Positions 4,481 through 5,427 of a stretch of 5,427 bases of DNA are shown here, one piece after another. Origin of the DNA: a bacterium. GTDB taxonomy: Bacteria; Bacillota_I; Bacilli_A; RFN20; CAG-826. Made by a program: the position numbers and the translations under genes. Location: the NCBI GenBank assembly GCA_019421105.1, contig JAHZFY010000073.1, forward strand, positions 1-5,427, written 5' to 3'. The number at the start of each line of letters is the position of its first letter. Position 1 is the first letter of the stretch. Below the pieces are notes generated by a model. The model had not been told where the DNA came from. It was given only the letters and a program-made list of their open reading frames with translations, and searched no databases.

Positions 4481-5427
4481 TTACCATCTATTTTTGACCT
4501 TTTCGGCGAATCCGTATAAATTTTCAAAATAAATATTTTTATCATCTACTCTAAAATAACCAGAAAATTTACCAAATATCTGATTAGCGTTCATCTGCAA
4601 TACGATGGCGTTAATATTTTCATGTCTATTTAAAATCGGTTCAAATTTTAAATCGATATCCTTATTTTGTGATGTGATTGTCCAAGGTTTTAAATAATCT
4701 TCTTTTCCATTTCCATCAACTGGAATGTTAAATTTAACGTCATCTAACTTATAATATTGTTGATCATAAAAAACCATATTTTCACTTGCACTAGAAGTAT
4801 CACCAAAACCATACCCTAAATTAAATCCAATAAGATGATTATTATATTCACCACTGCAAGACGCCCAATACCATGTATTTTTGTAAGTCCAAACACCTCT
4901 TCCCCAGTCTAAAACACCGAATTTATTATTGAATTCATAATAAATATCACCATATCTAAAGTAACCATTAGCCAATAACAAATTGATTTTTTGATTATAA
5001 TAAAAGTGCTTTTTCTTTTTAAAAGGTGTTGCTATTACCATTGAGTTAGGACTAGTCAATTCTAATTTAATATCAGCATCAAACACTTTATTATCAATGG
5101 TCATACAAACTATGATATGTCTTCTTGAATTGTCATTTAAAAAAGTGAAGTTATATCCTTTACCCATCTTGATGCAATCACCATTAATACTGCTACTTGG
5201 AAGATTGCTTTTTCCTAATGGAAACCAACTTAATTTTGATTTATTAATCGCTGTTTTTTTATTAAAATCCATAATAGAAAAACCAGCAAAACCAACATAT
5301 CCATTATCGGCTATAGTTAAAGCAAGACCAAAATTTTCATCGCCAATATAATAATAATCCCATTCTTTAATTTTTAACTTGCTAACTTTGATATTTTTTC
5401 TTTTATAGGATTTTACCAATTGGTTAG
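4481..5427 (-). CDS. DUF2804-family protein, 5' end off window
   Basis: The reading frame is open to the window edge. Counting from a TTG at 5419, 312 residues are visible, and three further in-frame positions lie upstream. Motifs recalled from DUF2804 proteins appear in order: KEWDYY (18-23), FGVLDWGRGVW (167-177), TWYWASCSG (182-190), NLGYGFGD (200-207), ENMVFYD (213-219), FGKFSGYFR (282-290) and the C-terminal GFAEKVKNRW. The family is uncharacterised. It is Trp- and Tyr-rich and predicted to be largely beta-sheet, and no enzymatic role can be assigned here. Family members usually have about 20 to 30 residues before the KEWDYY region, so the true start probably lies beyond 5427 and the TTG is unlikely to be it. 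There is no signal peptide in the visible part. It ends in TAA 55 bases before the zinc-ribbon gene, with no proper terminator between. All eight Trp codons are TGG. Confidence 0.88.
   Translation of the reverse strand, partial: NQLVKSYKRKNIKVSKLKIKEWDYYYIGDENFGLALTIADNGYVGFAGFSIMDFNKKTAINKSKLSWFPLGKSNLPSSSINGDCIKMGKGYNFTFLNDNSRRHIIVCMTIDNKVFDADIKLELTSPNSMVIATPFKKKKHFYYNQKINLLLANGYFRYGDIYYEFNNKFGVLDWGRGVWTYKNTWYWASCSGEYNNHLIGFNLGYGFGDTSSASENMVFYDQQYYKLDDVKFNIPVDGNGKEDYLKPWTITSQNKDIDLKFEPILNRHENINAIVLQMNANQIFGKFSGYFRVDDKNIYFENLYGFAEKVKNRW

Noticed and set aside
5097..5351. Plus-strand reading frame of 84 codons
   Set aside because: It is antisense to the DUF2804 gene, whose conserved motifs make the minus strand clearly the coding one.
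5417..5419. TTG as the start codon of the DUF2804 gene
   Set aside because: The frame is open upstream to the window edge, no ribosome-binding site precedes the TTG, and family members usually have more residues before the KEWDYY motif. The gene is better treated as 5'-partial.
1..5427. CRISPR array, tRNA or rRNA genes, insertion sequence, toxin-antitoxin or defence system
   Set aside because: No regularly spaced repeats, cloverleaf-like sequence, transposase motifs or nuclease/antitoxin pairs were seen. The gene content is mostly translation housekeeping plus uncharacterised proteins.

Overview
This 5.4 kb AT-rich window (roughly 30% GC by eye) comes from a low-GC bacterium in the Bacilli/Mollicutes sphere. 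Every gene I can support is on the minus strand, so transcription runs from high to low coordinates. The core families are readable directly: 16S rRNA methyltransferase RsmE, tRNA methylthiotransferase MtaB, ribosomal proteins L32 and S21, and deoxyribose-phosphate aldolase DeoC. The rsmE - mtaB - rpsU order recalls a conserved Firmicutes neighbourhood (yqeU-yqeV-...-rpsU in Bacillus).

Layout in transcription order. (1) 5427-4481: a DUF2804-family protein, cut off at its 5' end by the window edge. (2) 4425-1245: a tight cluster of four genes, each overlapping the next. They are a small zinc-ribbon membrane protein, rsmE, an unrecognised 259-aa protein and mtaB. (3) 1135-863: rpmF (L32), with its own near-consensus promoter and an intrinsic terminator. 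(4) 807-157: deoC, starting only about 30 nt after that terminator and with no clear promoter of its own. (5) 93-1: the first 31 codons of rpsU (S21), behind a TTGTAA-17-TATAAT promoter and a near-perfect Shine-Dalgarno sequence. No gene-free stretch exceeds about 110 bases.

The most informative observation is an in-frame TGA at 1410-1412 in mtaB. Read with the standard code, MtaB would stop at 364 aa and lose its C-terminal domain. Read with TGA as tryptophan (genetic code 4), the frame stays open for 54 more sense codons to a TAG and gives a normal-length 419-aa protein. RsmE also ends at a TGA that would be Trp four codons before a TAA. All other visible stops are TAA or TAG. Against this, the nine other Trp codons in the window are TGG, eight of them in the DUF2804 gene. 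The window therefore suggests a code-4 Mollicutes-like genome that still uses TGG heavily, but a nonsense mutation or sequence error in mtaB is not excluded.

Functionally the region is mostly housekeeping for translation: rRNA methylation, tRNA ms2t6A modification and two small ribosomal proteins. A nucleoside-salvage enzyme is interleaved, and two uncharacterised proteins are embedded in the RNA-modification operon. I see no mobile element, CRISPR array, RNA gene or defence system.
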